Assembly (NCBI RefSeq): GCF_020379485.1 | Contig: NC_063438.1 | Span: 8,136,335-8,200,334, forward strand | DNA length: 64,000 nucleotides | Direction: 5' to 3' | DNA from: Brassica napus | Lineage: Eukaryota; Streptophyta; Magnoliopsida; Brassicales; Brassicaceae | Part shown: in pieces, positions 22,397 through 34,253 of the stretch | Position numbering within the stretch: the stretch's first letter is position 1 | Layout of the letters: the number at the start of each line of letters is the position of its first letter | Translations under genes and position numbers: made by a program | Notes under the pieces: model-generated | Seen by the model: only the letters and a program-made list of their open reading frames with translations | Told to the model about the DNA's origin: nothing | Databases searched by the model: none

Positions 22397-22673
22397 GAGC
22401 ACCATTAACCAAGGGTGCTTAGGGGTTGCTTAAATTTTTTTAAATTAAAAAAAATAGGAAAGAGAAGAAGAAGAAGAAAGAGGAGTGCTTAATTAGGCAT
22501 CGCAAGCACCTGTTGCTTGCACTATTTGCGGGCCCCACTAACACGTGGCGGCCCGCGATTGGTTCGTTTTTATTTTTTTTATTTTTTATTTTTTTAATCT
22601 GAGAAAAAACTAAAAATAAAAAATAAAAATAAAAGTAAGCACTCCACATGGAGTGCTAGGGTTAATGGTGTTC
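22397..22673. mobile_element. Tourist-like MITE (PIF/Harbinger), copy 2
   Basis: A 277-bp element flanked by TTA (22394-22396 and 22674-22676). Its ends GAGCACCATTAACC and GGTTAATGGTGTTC are inverted repeats with one mismatch. The centre contains GTGGCGGCCCGCGATTGG, the inverse of the GC-rich block in the copy at 14274, so both belong to one family. Confidence 0.8.
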
Positions 22674-23002
22674 TTAGGAGCTAGACCGAGCAGTTAATAG
22701 TACGTGGCAACCTCCTTAACGAAGGAAAAAAATGACCATACATTTAAAGAGAAGTAGTTAATGCTGTCTTTTACGCAGTTTGAATAAAACCACTAATACT
22801 AGCTATGACTTAGCGCTTCCGAAGCAAGTGCATGTTCAATAAAATGGTGTGTCTGTCATAGCTCAAAGTCTCAAACATAAGAAAAAGACGTTTCCATATT
22901 AAAATCAATCGCACCTCTCAAATTTAACAGATATCTCTGAAATCAAACTAATCCTCTTTGCCAATTTTTTTTTCAAGAACCAAAGAAAAAAAGGAAAAAA
23001 AA

Positions 23003-25021
23003 ATGTTACTCTCGCCAAAGAGCTATGTGTGGGTATGCTTCCTTGTTTCGTTTACTGCACTTTCGGTTTCAACAAGGCAGTCTCGCACCGATTGCCAGTC
23101 AACTTGTGGAACCGTCAAAATCGAGTACCCGTTTGGGGCCTCTTCTGATTGTGTTGACGAAGGAAAGTTTCTCCTAAGGTGTGATGAGAAGGAGCAAAAG
23201 TTGTTTTTGAACAACTCAAACTTAGAAGTGCTTCGCATCTCCTCGGACGACGGAGAAGTAGAGGTACTGATGAATGTTATTTCCCTATGCAACAACATGG
23301 AAGGAGATGGTGGAAATAAAAACCGATCTATAGAAATACCTGGTTTTATGTTCTCGAACAAGAACCAATTCTTTCAAGTTGGTTGTAATATTTATATTTT
23401 TTACATTTTCACGACGAGGTATGGAGGAACCATCACATTTACATGTGATACACATTGCGATTCTCTACGACCAGTATTTAAATCATGCTCTGGTTTAAAT
23501 GGTTGCTGCCGTACTTCAGTCTCTAATGTAGGCAGCCATATATCGGTAAATCCAGTGAAGTATATTGATTGGTCGTCGTCGTCCTACTCGTATCCTTGCA
23601 ACTATGTTTTTATGGTCAAAGAGGGATATTTCATCTTTTCTGAACCGGAGGATCTTAAAAATCTCCGCAACATTACAAGGTTTCCTGTGATACTTGATTG
23701 GACGAAACAAGGAACATGCCAACAGGCTGCAAACACGAGCTTTTGTGGAGAGAAGAGCAGATGCAGCAATAATGGACCCGGGTATTCTTGCAAATGTCTA
23801 GACGGGTTTGAAGGGAATCCCTACGCCCAACATGGCTGCAAAGGTAATACTCGTTTTTTTTTTACCTGCTCTTTCCTAAAATATTTTCATCTACACACTA
23901 ATTGTTCACTGTTTTTGTTCTTACTAGACGTGGACGAGTGCAAAGTGAATGTTCATTCTTGTGGGAAGCACCAAACCTGCAAGAATGTCGATGGAACCTT
24001 CAGGTGCAAGAAGAAAAAGGAATGGACAAAAATCATTCTTTGTAAGTTTTTAGTTATAGCGTTGCGTTTTATTTATATATCTCTCTCTCATATTTAACTA
24101 AACCCCGCAAGGATACATATAATTAAACCAGTAAGCGTCATCGGATGCTTGGTGGGAGTGTGCTGCGTACTCCTGAAACTCAAGTTCCGTCAACTAGCCA
24201 AACTTAGAGAGAGGCGCTTCGAGTCAAACGGTTGGCGCAGAGACTCCTAGAGTCACCGAATCAGTGTATCAAGATATTCACCGAGGAAGAGATCAAGCAA
24301 GCCACTCACGTCACGAGACCAGTTTTCTTGGTGGAGGAGGCCAAGGAGTCGTATTCAGAGCCACTCGCGATCAAAAGATCTCGAAACTGGGACCCTGACC
24401 AAGCTGGGCAGTTCGTTAACGAAATCATACTGCTTTCCCAAATCAACCACCCTAACATACCTCCACTTCTCGGCTCCTGTCTCTATAGTTCACCGTGACA
24501 ATAAACCTGAGAATATTCTCTTAACTCAAACCTTGTCTGTGAAGCTATGTGATTTTGGATCCTCTAGACCTGTTCCTACCAGAACAGGCCAGCTCACCAC
24601 ATTGGTCCAAGGTACCTGGGGCTACCTTGATCCGGAGTATCTCCGGACACGTACCTTAACAGAAAAGAGCGATGTTTATAGTTTCGGCGTGGTCTTGCTG
24701 GAACTGCTGTCTGGAGAAAAGGCGATAAGCTTTAACCCCCCACACGGGGAAAGGGTTCTGGTCAGTCACATAGACGCCGCGTTCAAAGGAAATCGCCTAA
24801 GTGAGGTGATGGATCAGAGGGTGGTGACTGATGACAATCAGGCAGTGATCCACCAAGTAGCTCTTCTGGGGTTGAGTTGCACCAGAATGTGTGGAGTTGA
24901 ACGGCCAGATATGAGGAGAGTGGCTGAAGACCTTCGAGGTTTACAAGCTTCAGGACAAGTAGTACTGCAGGATGAGGCAGGTCCATCTGGATCCGCTTTT
25001 GAGATCGAAGAAATTAACTAG
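23003..25021 (+). pseudogene. Wall-associated kinase-like (WAKL) pseudogene
   Basis: Wall-associated kinases are cell-surface receptors with a galacturonan-binding domain, EGF repeats, a membrane helix and a kinase. Exon 1 (23003-23843) is open: signal peptide, cysteine-rich GUB_WAK-type domain (CGTVKIEYPFG), then an EGF-like module (CSNNGPGYSCKCLDGFEGNPY). Exon 2 (23928-24041) holds a VDEC calcium-binding EGF module. After that the gene is broken. Splicing into the membrane segment (24112 onward) meets a stop, and the juxtamembrane part stops at RRDS near 24250. The glycine loop LGGGGQGVVF near 24330 is readable only in a different frame from the flanking kinase sequence. The stretch between SQINHPN and the HRD motif (IVHRDNKPEN near 24490) is deleted. 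The DFG, GTWGYLDPEY and C-terminal lobe to 25021 remain open. Splice errors could mimic one lesion but not all. Confidence 0.85.
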
Positions 25022-26640
25022 ACATTGTCCTCTACATCTCTATCTTTTATGTTTTTGTTGATTATTATCTTATTTCTTATTTTTCTTGTGTGTTTTATTC
25101 TCTGCAGCCTTTTTCGTTGTTTATGATGTTTGAACTATGTTGCAATAAAGTGTTATCAAATCTCAAATCATTCATGTGTCTAACAATAAATTGAAGTCTC
25201 TTTCTTTTGTGGGAAATTGATGACAATAGAACGTGAATTTAAAAGTCATTCTAGCTCCTAAATACAATGTGACACTAACGTTTAGTCAAGACAAGTTGTC
25301 AGTTTTTCGTATAATTTTAATTGCATCGAAGAAGTTAGGTTCAGTAGAAAACAAAGCTTTTAATTTCTTTAATAGGCTTCGGTTTAACCATTTATTTATA
25401 AAAAAAAAAAGAAACTTATATTCTACATAACAAAAATTACAAAATATTATGTAGGCTTATGCACAGACCTGGCTTGAAAAAGGAACTGAAAATTTTTGTT
25501 TTTCAAATTCTATGCAATTTGTTTTAAAATGTTTCTAGTAAATTAAAGTACACTTCTTTATGTCCCAGAGTCCTCGAGATTAAAAAAAAAGTGGGTGCTA
25601 AAAAGTAAAATTGTATATCTTAAAATGATCTGTAATGAATTCTCAGAAAATTTAAAAGATATATATTTTTAGTTCTTAATTTTTAAAATATTGTATTACT
25701 AATTATGATTGGTTTTATATGATTAAATTTATACCAATATTCGGTGAAGTAAATTTTTGCTTTTGAATTCTAACATTAAAATTAGAGAGATTATAGTTAC
25801 GAGATAATTATGTTTCTTCTTCTCACAACTTAACCGATTGTGGTTTGACAGAAGTTTGCCTAAGTAATTTTCTAAGACAGAATTTTGCTCCTACAATGGT
25901 GTGTAGTTTCGTAGGTGTCTATCTTGAGGATACAACTATCGATCTCCGTACAACACACCCGTACCGAAACTCTAGCAAACTTTACTTTGTGTTTTTCTTA
26001 AGAAACTTGTTATGGAAAAGAAGAAGATTAAATCCAATTGATTCTCAGTAATCTTCTCTTTCATTTTATATAATGACTCAAGTGGTGCCTTTAATCAATA
26101 CATTAGTTAATTCACTGTAACGAACAAGAGAGAGTAATGAGAAATATCTTTTCTTCTCTAACAAATTTTCTCATCACCTTCATGAATCGTAATAGGTGAC
26201 GCGGGTGGTGACACAAAACTTGAACTAGTAAATATGAACAAATTCCAACTAAGTCATAGTATTTGTTTAAAATTGTTGTGGTGAATTTATTTACCTTTGT
26301 CGATTTTTTTTTTGATGGCATGTCATGAACAACAGAACAGGTTTCTTTTTCACCAGTTGAGCTAAAGTTGATAATATGGGAGATTAGGGAACAAGGATCC
26401 GTTGCATTTGGTTGTGTTAACCAAAAAAATTATTAGTCACAAACACATCTTAACTCATTCAATATCTTAATCTAGTTTTCTATTTTAATGGTAAATCTAT
26501 GTTTATCCATTGTGATTTTATGAAGGGACATGAACTAATAACCTTCACCCAGCTGAGCTATTTTCGCGTGGTAGAATATAGTTTTTTTTTTTGTCAAAGA
26601 AACATTTTAAACAATAATATGAACATTTGCCAGTGAGATT
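25022..26640. other. Intergenic AT-rich DNA
   Basis: Contains the 3' side of the WAKL pseudogene and unassigned sequence. Short frames (25233-25430, 25845-26051) show no known similarity. It may include part of the Helitron whose 3' end is at 27274. Confidence 0.4.
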
Positions 26641-26656
26641 ATGTCTATATATACAT

Positions 26657-27031
26657 CTACATTTGAGGCTCATGCCTTTTTTGTATAATGGTGAGCACGG
26701 CTCTGTATATACCTTTAACAGGTTTGGCGCCTTCGAGATTGTTTACACCGGCGTACTTGCAGGCTTTGCAGAAGACCACACCCCGCATGGCCACTAGTGT
26801 CCTGTTGAACTTAGGAGGTGAAACCGGTGGGAGAACCGGAGGCTTGATCGTAGCTATGGCAGGTGGGAGAGTTGGTATCTTGATAGGAGCTTTGGCCGGT
26901 GGGAGAGTTGGCAATGGTGTTATTAGTTTCATTGGAGGTTGAGCTGTAGTGCTGAAAACAGAGGAAATGAAGCAGCAAAGTGCTATGAGAGTTAGCAAAA
27001 CACTCTTACCAGTGAAACCCATCTTTATCAA
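26657..27031 (-). pseudogene. Truncated proline-rich / Ole e 1-type cell-wall protein gene
   Basis: The 124-codon frame encodes a signal peptide (about residues 1-28, FTGKSVLLTLIALCCFISS), a Pro-rich hinge with repeated LPP and KxP units, then the start of a Pollen Ole e 1 domain (VAMRGVVFCKACKYAGVNN) as in AGP30/AGP31-like cell-wall proteins. Family members continue about 80 residues with several more cysteines. Here the frame ends soon after GAKPVKG with an unrelated tail. A donor-like GGTATATA follows GAKPVK, but no matching second exon was found downstream. It is therefore either 3'-truncated or a captured fragment; a Helitron 3' end lies 240 bp away on the promoter side. Confidence 0.6.
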
Positions 27032-27254
27032 GATACCCTCAAGTTCAGTGAGCTTATTTTTGGTGCACTATGAGAAAGAAAATGATAGATTAATGTAAGA
27101 GATAAAAGCGTACATTAAGAGGGGAAACAACTACCCTAATTTTCGGTTAGCTAATTTTTTTTTCTGTATTTACTCTCTCATTCTTTATTTTTAATCGTTC
27201 TATCTCTTCATCATTTTTCTAACCGTTGATTGCATCAACAAAAATCCATATTTT

Positions 27255-27274
27255 TTGCCCGCACGGGACACTAG
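27255..27274 (+). mobile_element. Helitron 3' terminus (5' end not found)
   Basis: TTGCCCGCACGGGACACTAG forms a short GC hairpin (CCCG/CGGG) followed by CTAG and then host T at 27275, the standard Helitron 3' end. No convincing 5' TC end was found upstream, so the extent is unknown. The PRP/Ole e 1 fragment could lie inside it. Confidence 0.55.
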
Positions 27275-27284
27275 TAATATATTA

Positions 27285-27476
27285 CAAGGCCTATGTGGTT
27301 CCAATCCATCATCATTCATCAAACAAAAGATATGCTTTCCCTCTTGTTTAACCGCTGTACCCTTCATAAAGGATGAAGGGATGTGTAGTGAAATTACAAC
27401 ACATTTTTTTGGTATTATATTCTCTTGATGAATTTTGTTTGATGAATGATGATGGATTGGAACCACATAGGCCTTG
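27285..27476. repeat. Perfect 44-bp inverted repeat (foldback)
   Basis: Left arm 27285-27328 begins CAAGGCCTATGTGGTTCC. The right arm at 27433-27476 is its exact reverse complement. The loop is 104 bp. A transcript would fold into a long perfect hairpin, resembling a young MIRNA-like or siRNA-producing locus. It starts 10 bp after a Helitron end. Overlapping open frames on both strands are by-products of the symmetry. Confidence 0.9.
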
Positions 27477-27975
27477 TGATTCTGAACCGATCCGAACATT
27501 GGTATTCTGTTCGGTTAGGAGCTCTGATATAGTTGGTAAATTTACAAAGACAATTTGGTCAGTATGGTTATTGGTTAGTTTGGTTTTCTAGTCAAAAAGT
27601 TCTAACCAAAATGATGCTGATTCAATTTAAACCATATCAGAATCATATCAAATTTTTAAACGGAAAAAACAAAATTACCTGAATTTTTAACCATATTAAA
27701 CTAGAATTTAATACAAATGGCTATGAAATATAAAATGATGTGTAGATGAAGATGAAGCTACAAAAGTTTAATGCTATTCTTGAAATTTTTTTATAAAGTT
27801 CAGGACTTTCGATACATATACTCTCAAATAGTTAGGGGGTGTCATACTTTGTTTTGTAAGAAACAAGCATCAACTTTATATCAGGAACTCAGGAAGGTCA
27901 CTGCACTAAACAGAAACATTAGTTACATTAAAACATGTCTTGCTCCAAGGGTCTTTAACTGAATGTGAGGCTGTT
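27477..27975. other. Spacer between foldback and VLN1
   Basis: AT-rich; includes the VLN1 3' UTR. No other feature seen. Confidence 0.4.
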
Positions 27976-30900
27976 TTAGAAAAGACGGAGGGACATTTTG
28001 AGATTGTTCTGTTTCCATTTCGGAAGTGCATAGAACTTTGGTTTTGTCATTTCGAATCTTTCTTCGAACTCTTTCTCTGTTAAGTACGCCTGGAAGACAA
28101 AAAAAAAAATAATAATCTTGGAAGTTCATGTGTTATTCCATAATATATCATACTAGATCTAAGTTGACATATGTGATTGCAGGATTACCTCTCTTCTTGT
28201 TGCATCTATATCTGTCACTGGCTTCGGAGAATCAACTCTAAGCTGTTCGTATGAATATGCAAGTGACTCTAGACTAAGATCGACTTTGATTCCTCCCAGT
28301 GAATTCTCTTTAGATATGTCTGAATTCGAGCTCGTCGATCCTGCATCGAAAAATAATGTTTTGATGTGAGATTTAAAGCATCAAATAGCTTAGAGGCAAT
28401 TACAACATTGAGGAATCAATGGAAGATTTGTTGGTATAATCATCAAGAAGTTTATGTTGTTACTATAGTTATATATTCTGCTACCTTACGAGTTATATGA
28501 GCAAGAAGGTCAAAGAAAAGGTTGAAATATGAAACCTTACCATTGTTTGTATCCACTGAAAGAGATTCTGAGAAAAGCTTTTTGACAAGTGGAGTAGAGT
28601 CACTGTTGCTTTCTCTGCCTTGTGAATAGCTTGGAAACTTTTCGCTGGAGCAAGATGATACTCCTCGCTCTGATCCATTTGACCGACTTCGCGAACCACG
28701 TGATGCGTTCTCCTTTGAGTCTGATCTCCACGGGCTTCCACTAGATCTCTGAAAGAACAAATGTTGCAGCCACTTAGAAACACGTTGATCATTTCTTATA
28801 TTTGGTTAGTTTATGATCATTTATCTATTAAAACATCAGTAGTCTTTTTCACATTACTTTTGTTTTTCACAAACTAAATTCTTTCAACCGTGACTTACAT
28901 TAGTGACTGACTCCTTCCCTTTCAGACTAGCAAGCTTCCTTTCAAATGAATTACCATGCATCTGCAATGTACCCATGCATGCATAAATTAATTATTAGTG
29001 CAAGTTCAGTAGACTAGTATCAAAAGCTTATGTTTGAGGTGATTTAGGAGGGAGGTCCCTTACGTTTGCCTTTTCAGGAACCCAATCAAAGAAACGGGTG
29101 AAAAATGGTGGCTCGTGGCCTTCTGTGACAACATATACAGGACTCCTCACTGTTAATAAACCTTCCTCCAGTATGTCCATTTCTAGAAATTTCTGCAAAT
29201 ATCACAAGTACAACAAACTAAGAAACACTAAAAACAGGAACATGAGTTTTTTGCTTCCTAAATCTTATATATGTTGTTGGATTAGTCTAATTATTAAGTC
29301 ATGTTTACACCCTTGTCCAAAAAAAAAACAGAGGAAACTAACCAGACCAAGAGTAAGAGCTTGTTGCTTCGACTTTATGTTTGAGTTTAGTCCAATCCAG
29401 ACATACACTTCAGTTTGGCAGTCCAGCAGTAATACATCTTCAGTAGTTAAGTCGTCTTGCACAAAATTGTATACTTCTTTCGCCTAAAAATCATGCAATC
29501 AGATGAGAGAGTATTCCAAGCTGATTTTATGCTCACTTAATTAATACACACGTGAATCGTACCTTGAGTACATCTGAAGAGAAGAGCAAAACGAGACCAC
29601 TTTTACGTTAGGCATAAAAATACAAGTGCGTATAGCTGAACCATGTAACTAAACAATAATATATAATAATAAGATGAAAAGAACACAAATTCAAAGAGAT
29701 GTTTACCATTACCTGAAATACAAGAACATGTAAATAAACGTGGTTCTTCTACTTGTTTTCTCGTTTCCTTTTCTTTAGGGTACTCTGTTTTGCCACCAAG
29801 CAAATCCCAGAATGTGTCTGGTTCACTTCCTTCCCTTGTGGTCATGGGTTGCCTAGACGGCTGCAGATGGAAACCAAGAAACATATTTGTTACTAGCAAC
29901 CTGAAAGAAAAATAACTAACTCTTAATAAGCCGGAAGGCATGTATGTATGTTAAAGGTTACTTACATCAAGGAAATATAGCATTCTGTCAAGAACATCAT
30001 GGTCAGACTCTGAGGTAAGTTTCCCAATCCAAGTGAAGACAGAAGCTTCATTTTTTAAAATGTAACAGTAGGATGAGTTCAAGGAGGTTGCTGCCTGCAT
30101 GCAGTTGAACCAAAGACATATAATTATACTACCAAAACGTATTTATGACAAAGCAGAATCGCAGAAAGGACAAGAGAACCCACTAGGTCAACTTGAATTG
30201 CTTGCATGCTCCTTGAGCTTGTCCCTTGAACACGGAAAAGAGAAGCCTTGCTTTCACATTCGTTTGCATTCTCCACTAGAAACGTTGTTTTGTACCGTTT
30301 ACTCAAACCACCCTGGAAAAGTATCAAAGAAGTAGAGTCGCATACTAAAATACAAAATGTTCAAGAAAGTATTGCAAACTGACCTTGAAAACAACTAGCG
30401 ACTGGAACATTGAATAAAAGCGAGCAGGTTCGTTGCCCTGGTGTATATGACACTGGAATATGGAGAACGTCAAATGTAACAACAAATCAGTTAGTTCGAA
30501 CCAAATAAGAGAAAAATAAAAAAAATGATATGATTAGGAACTAACCATTACAGATTCACCCTTGGTTGAAGAAACAATGGCACTAGCATTAGATATGGCA
30601 TCAGCTCTATCTTCCTGCAATGAAGTGAAGTAAAAAAAAAAGAAAAAACAGAACCAAGGTCATTGAGGAACAACAAATCACAAATGATTGTTGAAAAGAA
30701 ACAAAACTCAAAGGCTACATACAGCCTGCGTACCTCCATGCTTTCACAACCTATCCATACATATAATAGATATTCGTTTCTTTCATTGTAAGTATATTTA
30801 TACTGCACAATGTAGCAATCGCCGCTAAACAGCTTTGCCTGGTCATGAATGGAGAGAAGCGAGACATCACCACCATCTACACGCCACACCTGGAATCAGT

Positions 30901-32773
30901 TTAAAATCCAAATTGATCAGGCTTATGCTCAGATACATTTATGAAAGTTTGATCAAAATATATATATATATATATTAGAGATGAAGTGTACCTTTACAGC
31001 GTCTCGGCAGTTTGTATAAAGAGGTTCATCTTCTTCATCAGAAAACTCCTCCACATCATATCCCTTCCGTTTAAACATTGCTGCATAAAAAGTTTTGTAA
31101 GTTAGTTATTTCCCATCTATAGAAACCATATCAATAATAATAATAATATGAAACACAGACCTGCCACTTTTTCTCGACCTTCATTGTAAAGGCTAGACTC
31201 TGCTGTCTGAGGCCACTCATCAAAAAACGATCTGAATCTAGCATTCTCTAGTCCTTCTGTTAGAAGTACTAGACTTGTGCTGGTCGAGCGTCCCTCCTTT
31301 CGTAGAAACTCCTAAACATTTACATTTTATGCTTCTGCATCAATCAACTTATATACTACTACCAAGAATGACTTACTTCTGAGGAAGAAATGGACGTCTT
31401 CCTTTCAGTGAGCGATGTGTTTCTTCCCATCCAAACGAATACTTCGCTGTCACAGTCCAGCATGTAGCATTTGTCCTTTTCAAGCATATCTTTGTTCAAA
31501 GAACTTGTTTCAGTTGGATGTAGATTCCCCCGAGTATCTATCCTGTTTGTTCATATGATGGTCTCTTTTAAAAACATCCTTTTAAACAAATAAATTAAAC
31601 AAAAATCTTTACCATAACAGTTTTGCACATGTGGTTGGAGTCTGTTCTTGGTTTGTAGAAGATGAACACTTTGGAATGGGTGCATAACCACCAAAGAAAG
31701 TCCAGAACTCACCAGCATCTGCATCACCTAAAAACTTTCCATCCTCTACAAGAAACTAAAATAAATTAATTGTTTTTTTTTCAGTACCTTGCTTAAGAGG
31801 AGGGAAAAAAATCTAACCGATAGTGGCGACCTGACACCTTCCTGCATGCTTGTTATCCTTTATGTATTCCACAACCTCCAAGGCTTTAGCCTTCTCCTGA
31901 GTGCTTGAGTTGCAACCGGCAAAGAGGAACACTTTTGATGCAGTATCGAGAACAAACACATCGTCATGGTTCAGTGATGACCGTAGAAAAGGCACCTTGT
32001 GTACATCAAAATCAATCAACCATTAATGAAGAGCTTGAAGCCTAAACATGTCAAGCCTCATCATATACCTCTTTAACTCGAACAGCATGGTCTCCTTTGC
32101 ACATTAGTAAGGTGACAGGGTATGTCTCTTCGGCCAGACCATTTTGTGGTGAATACTTCCCTTCAACGGGTATGATACAAGGTTTGAAGTATGAGAGGAA
32201 CTTCTCAGTCTCTTGACCTTGAACTTCACGGTACTGAACCGTACAACATCCAAGTGCTGCATCTAACTCTAGTGCTTTGTCAGATGCCAAAACTGAGTCC
32301 ACCTTCAGATTTTTTTAAAAATAGGTAAACAATCTTTAGTTATTCCATATACATTAAAACAGTTGTCAAGAAGATGAAGAAGCAAAAACCTCAGTTGCAT
32401 CATGTCCTAGCCAATAGTGAATGTCATACTGAGGAGATCCGATCTTCCGCAAAGCCGTCTACACATCACACACAGAAACTAAGTATTATTTAGCACACCA
32501 CTTGAAATTTCAAATCTAAGTGAGAGATGCATCTTACGCTGAGAAGAAGGTAAGCATTTCCAGAGTGGAATCTTCCGAAAGAAGACTTGGGGATCGATAT
32601 AAGCTGATTATTGTGGATGCACCAAACCTCCAGGCCGCTAAAAAGAGTACAAGCATAAGAGGAAAGAGACAAACTATCTTCTTCTCGTGGATCGCATTAA
32701 AAAGAAAAGAAGCGTACCCTTTAGTTCCAACACCTTGAAATGCAGAATCAATGTCTTTGCTTAGCCTAAACAT
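27976..32773 (-). CDS. VLN1: Villin 1, actin filament-bundling protein (gelsolin repeats plus headpiece)
   Basis: Villins bind and bundle actin filaments in the cytoplasm; Arabidopsis VLN1 (At2g29890) is described as a calcium-insensitive bundler. Twenty-two exons fit (minus strand, high to low): 32773-32718, 32637-32538, 32458-32390, 32302-32069, 31995-31818, 31745-31613, 31542-31377, 31311-31161, 31080-30992, 30889-30734, 30614-30546, 30452-30384, 30312-30184, 30094-29966, 29860-29713, 29573-29563, 29483-29343, 29192-29064, 28961-28899, 28748-28541, 28340-28189, 28089-27976. They total 2694 nt, 897 residues, close to the 909 of Arabidopsis. Six gelsolin-like repeats are readable (VWRVDGGDVSLLSI opens the fourth; DVLLLDCQTEVYVWIG lies in the sixth). 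A Ser-rich linker and a villin headpiece ending LPKWKQNNLKMSLRLF follow. The 11-nt exon 29573-29563 is needed to keep frame. No stop or frameshift was found. Confidence 0.93.
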
Positions 32774-33292
32774 TTTGTTATCTCATCTTCCTACAAGGCT
32801 ACAACACAGTGCAACGCTTAATTAATCTGAAAAATCATAAAACCAAAAGAGAAGAAGAAGAGTAAACATCAATCACACAACAGAACAACAACAGTGTTGT
32901 TCTAACCAACGCCGTTACATTTATATTTACGTTTTCTTTTTTTCTTGTTCCTGCATATGCACGCAAGCCTACTCTAACAAAACAATTTATCTCTTAGTTT
33001 CCCAATTTCTAAAGAAAAACTCATATAACGCCGAAGAAGATCTCTTACAAGAATGATGTGAATCGAAACGTAAATAGCATTAAAAACATAGAATGGACAC
33101 TAATTACTAGCAATTAATAGAGAAACTGGAGATGATTGTTTGGATTTTTGAATACTTACAGAGATGAGATGAGGGCAGAAAGGATAGGAGAAGAAAACAA
33201 GAGATTTCAAAAGCTGAAGAGGAAGCAGCGGCCAAACAAACAGATGAGTAAATAATTATAATGCCTTTTTTATCTCTGCTGCATGCCACTTT

Positions 33293-33305
33293 GTGGGGGC
33301 CCCAC
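33293..33305. promoter_or_regulatory. TCP-type near-palindrome upstream of VLN1
   Basis: GTGGGGGCCCCAC is nearly self-complementary and matches the GTGGGNCCCAC core bound by TCP factors. It lies about 520 bp upstream of the VLN1 ATG. A CATGC (RY-like) word lies about 10 bp before it. Function is inferred from motif alone. Confidence 0.35.
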
Positions 33306-33309
33306 CACA

Positions 33310-34253
33310 ACGTTTCATTTCAAAGTAGACATAAAAACGCGCCTTTTTGGTTGGATTTCTTTGTATTATTATTTTAATTTTGCAACCCATATATGTATAA
33401 TTGTATATATATATATATATTTTTTCTTTCTATAGATACTGAAATTTAATATATGGAGTATATCTTAATTGGCTGGAACATATAAATATACAAAAAAAAA
33501 ATTGTTGCCTAATTTTTGTTATTTTTCATAGTATCCATAATTTCAGTGAAAGAAAACAAATCCATAACTAATTTCAGAGAAATTATTGACTTTTGTCAGC
33601 ATTTTGTTCTCATTTTTTTTTTTGAACAACTGCATTTTGTGTTCTCATTAGTAACAGATTACAGAATAAAATCTATAAATTAAGTGTACTATTCACCAAA
33701 ATACTAATTATTAGTATTATTTGAACTTTTAGAAACTGAAGTAAGTCTTCATTATCATCCAAAAGTTACTTTCAGTATAAACTCTTTGAATTATTTCAAA
33801 AAAAGGGAAGATAGAAACAATGATTTTCACTTTTTATACTTGATCCAAACCTTTCGCTGGTGGAAAGTAAGATCTCAGGACACTGTATCTAATGATCTAC
33901 TCATTGTCTTTTGTATAACACTAGTGTAACCCTTTTAAACATAAACGTATGAAAAAATAGAGACAGCCAACCAACAAACCATACTTCAAAATCCAAGATG
34001 GATGGAGGAACATACCAAGATGAAGTCTAGTTTGATGATGGCAACACACAACGAGCACTCATTGGCTGATGATGGTTCTTACCATTCCCACTGGGATTCA
34101 ACAAACTATCAAAGGTCCAAAATGATTAGAAAAATGACAGTTCTGGTAACTGATGGTACAGCGAGGAAGTCCATATATCATTACAGTCTACAGTGATGAT
34201 CATATGATATGATTGCAATACAAAATTTTGACAATAAAAAGAATCTGAAATTT
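33310..34253. other. Spacer between VLN1 and OTP81
   Basis: AT-rich, with a (TA)n run near 33406-33420. A 64-codon frame at 34002-34196 lies in the probable OTP81 3' flank and has no known similarity. Confidence 0.4.

Noticed and set aside
27200..27591. Two frames on opposite strands with the same FCLMNDDGLEPHRPC peptide
   Set aside because: Identity is a direct result of the 44-bp inverted repeat, not two genes.
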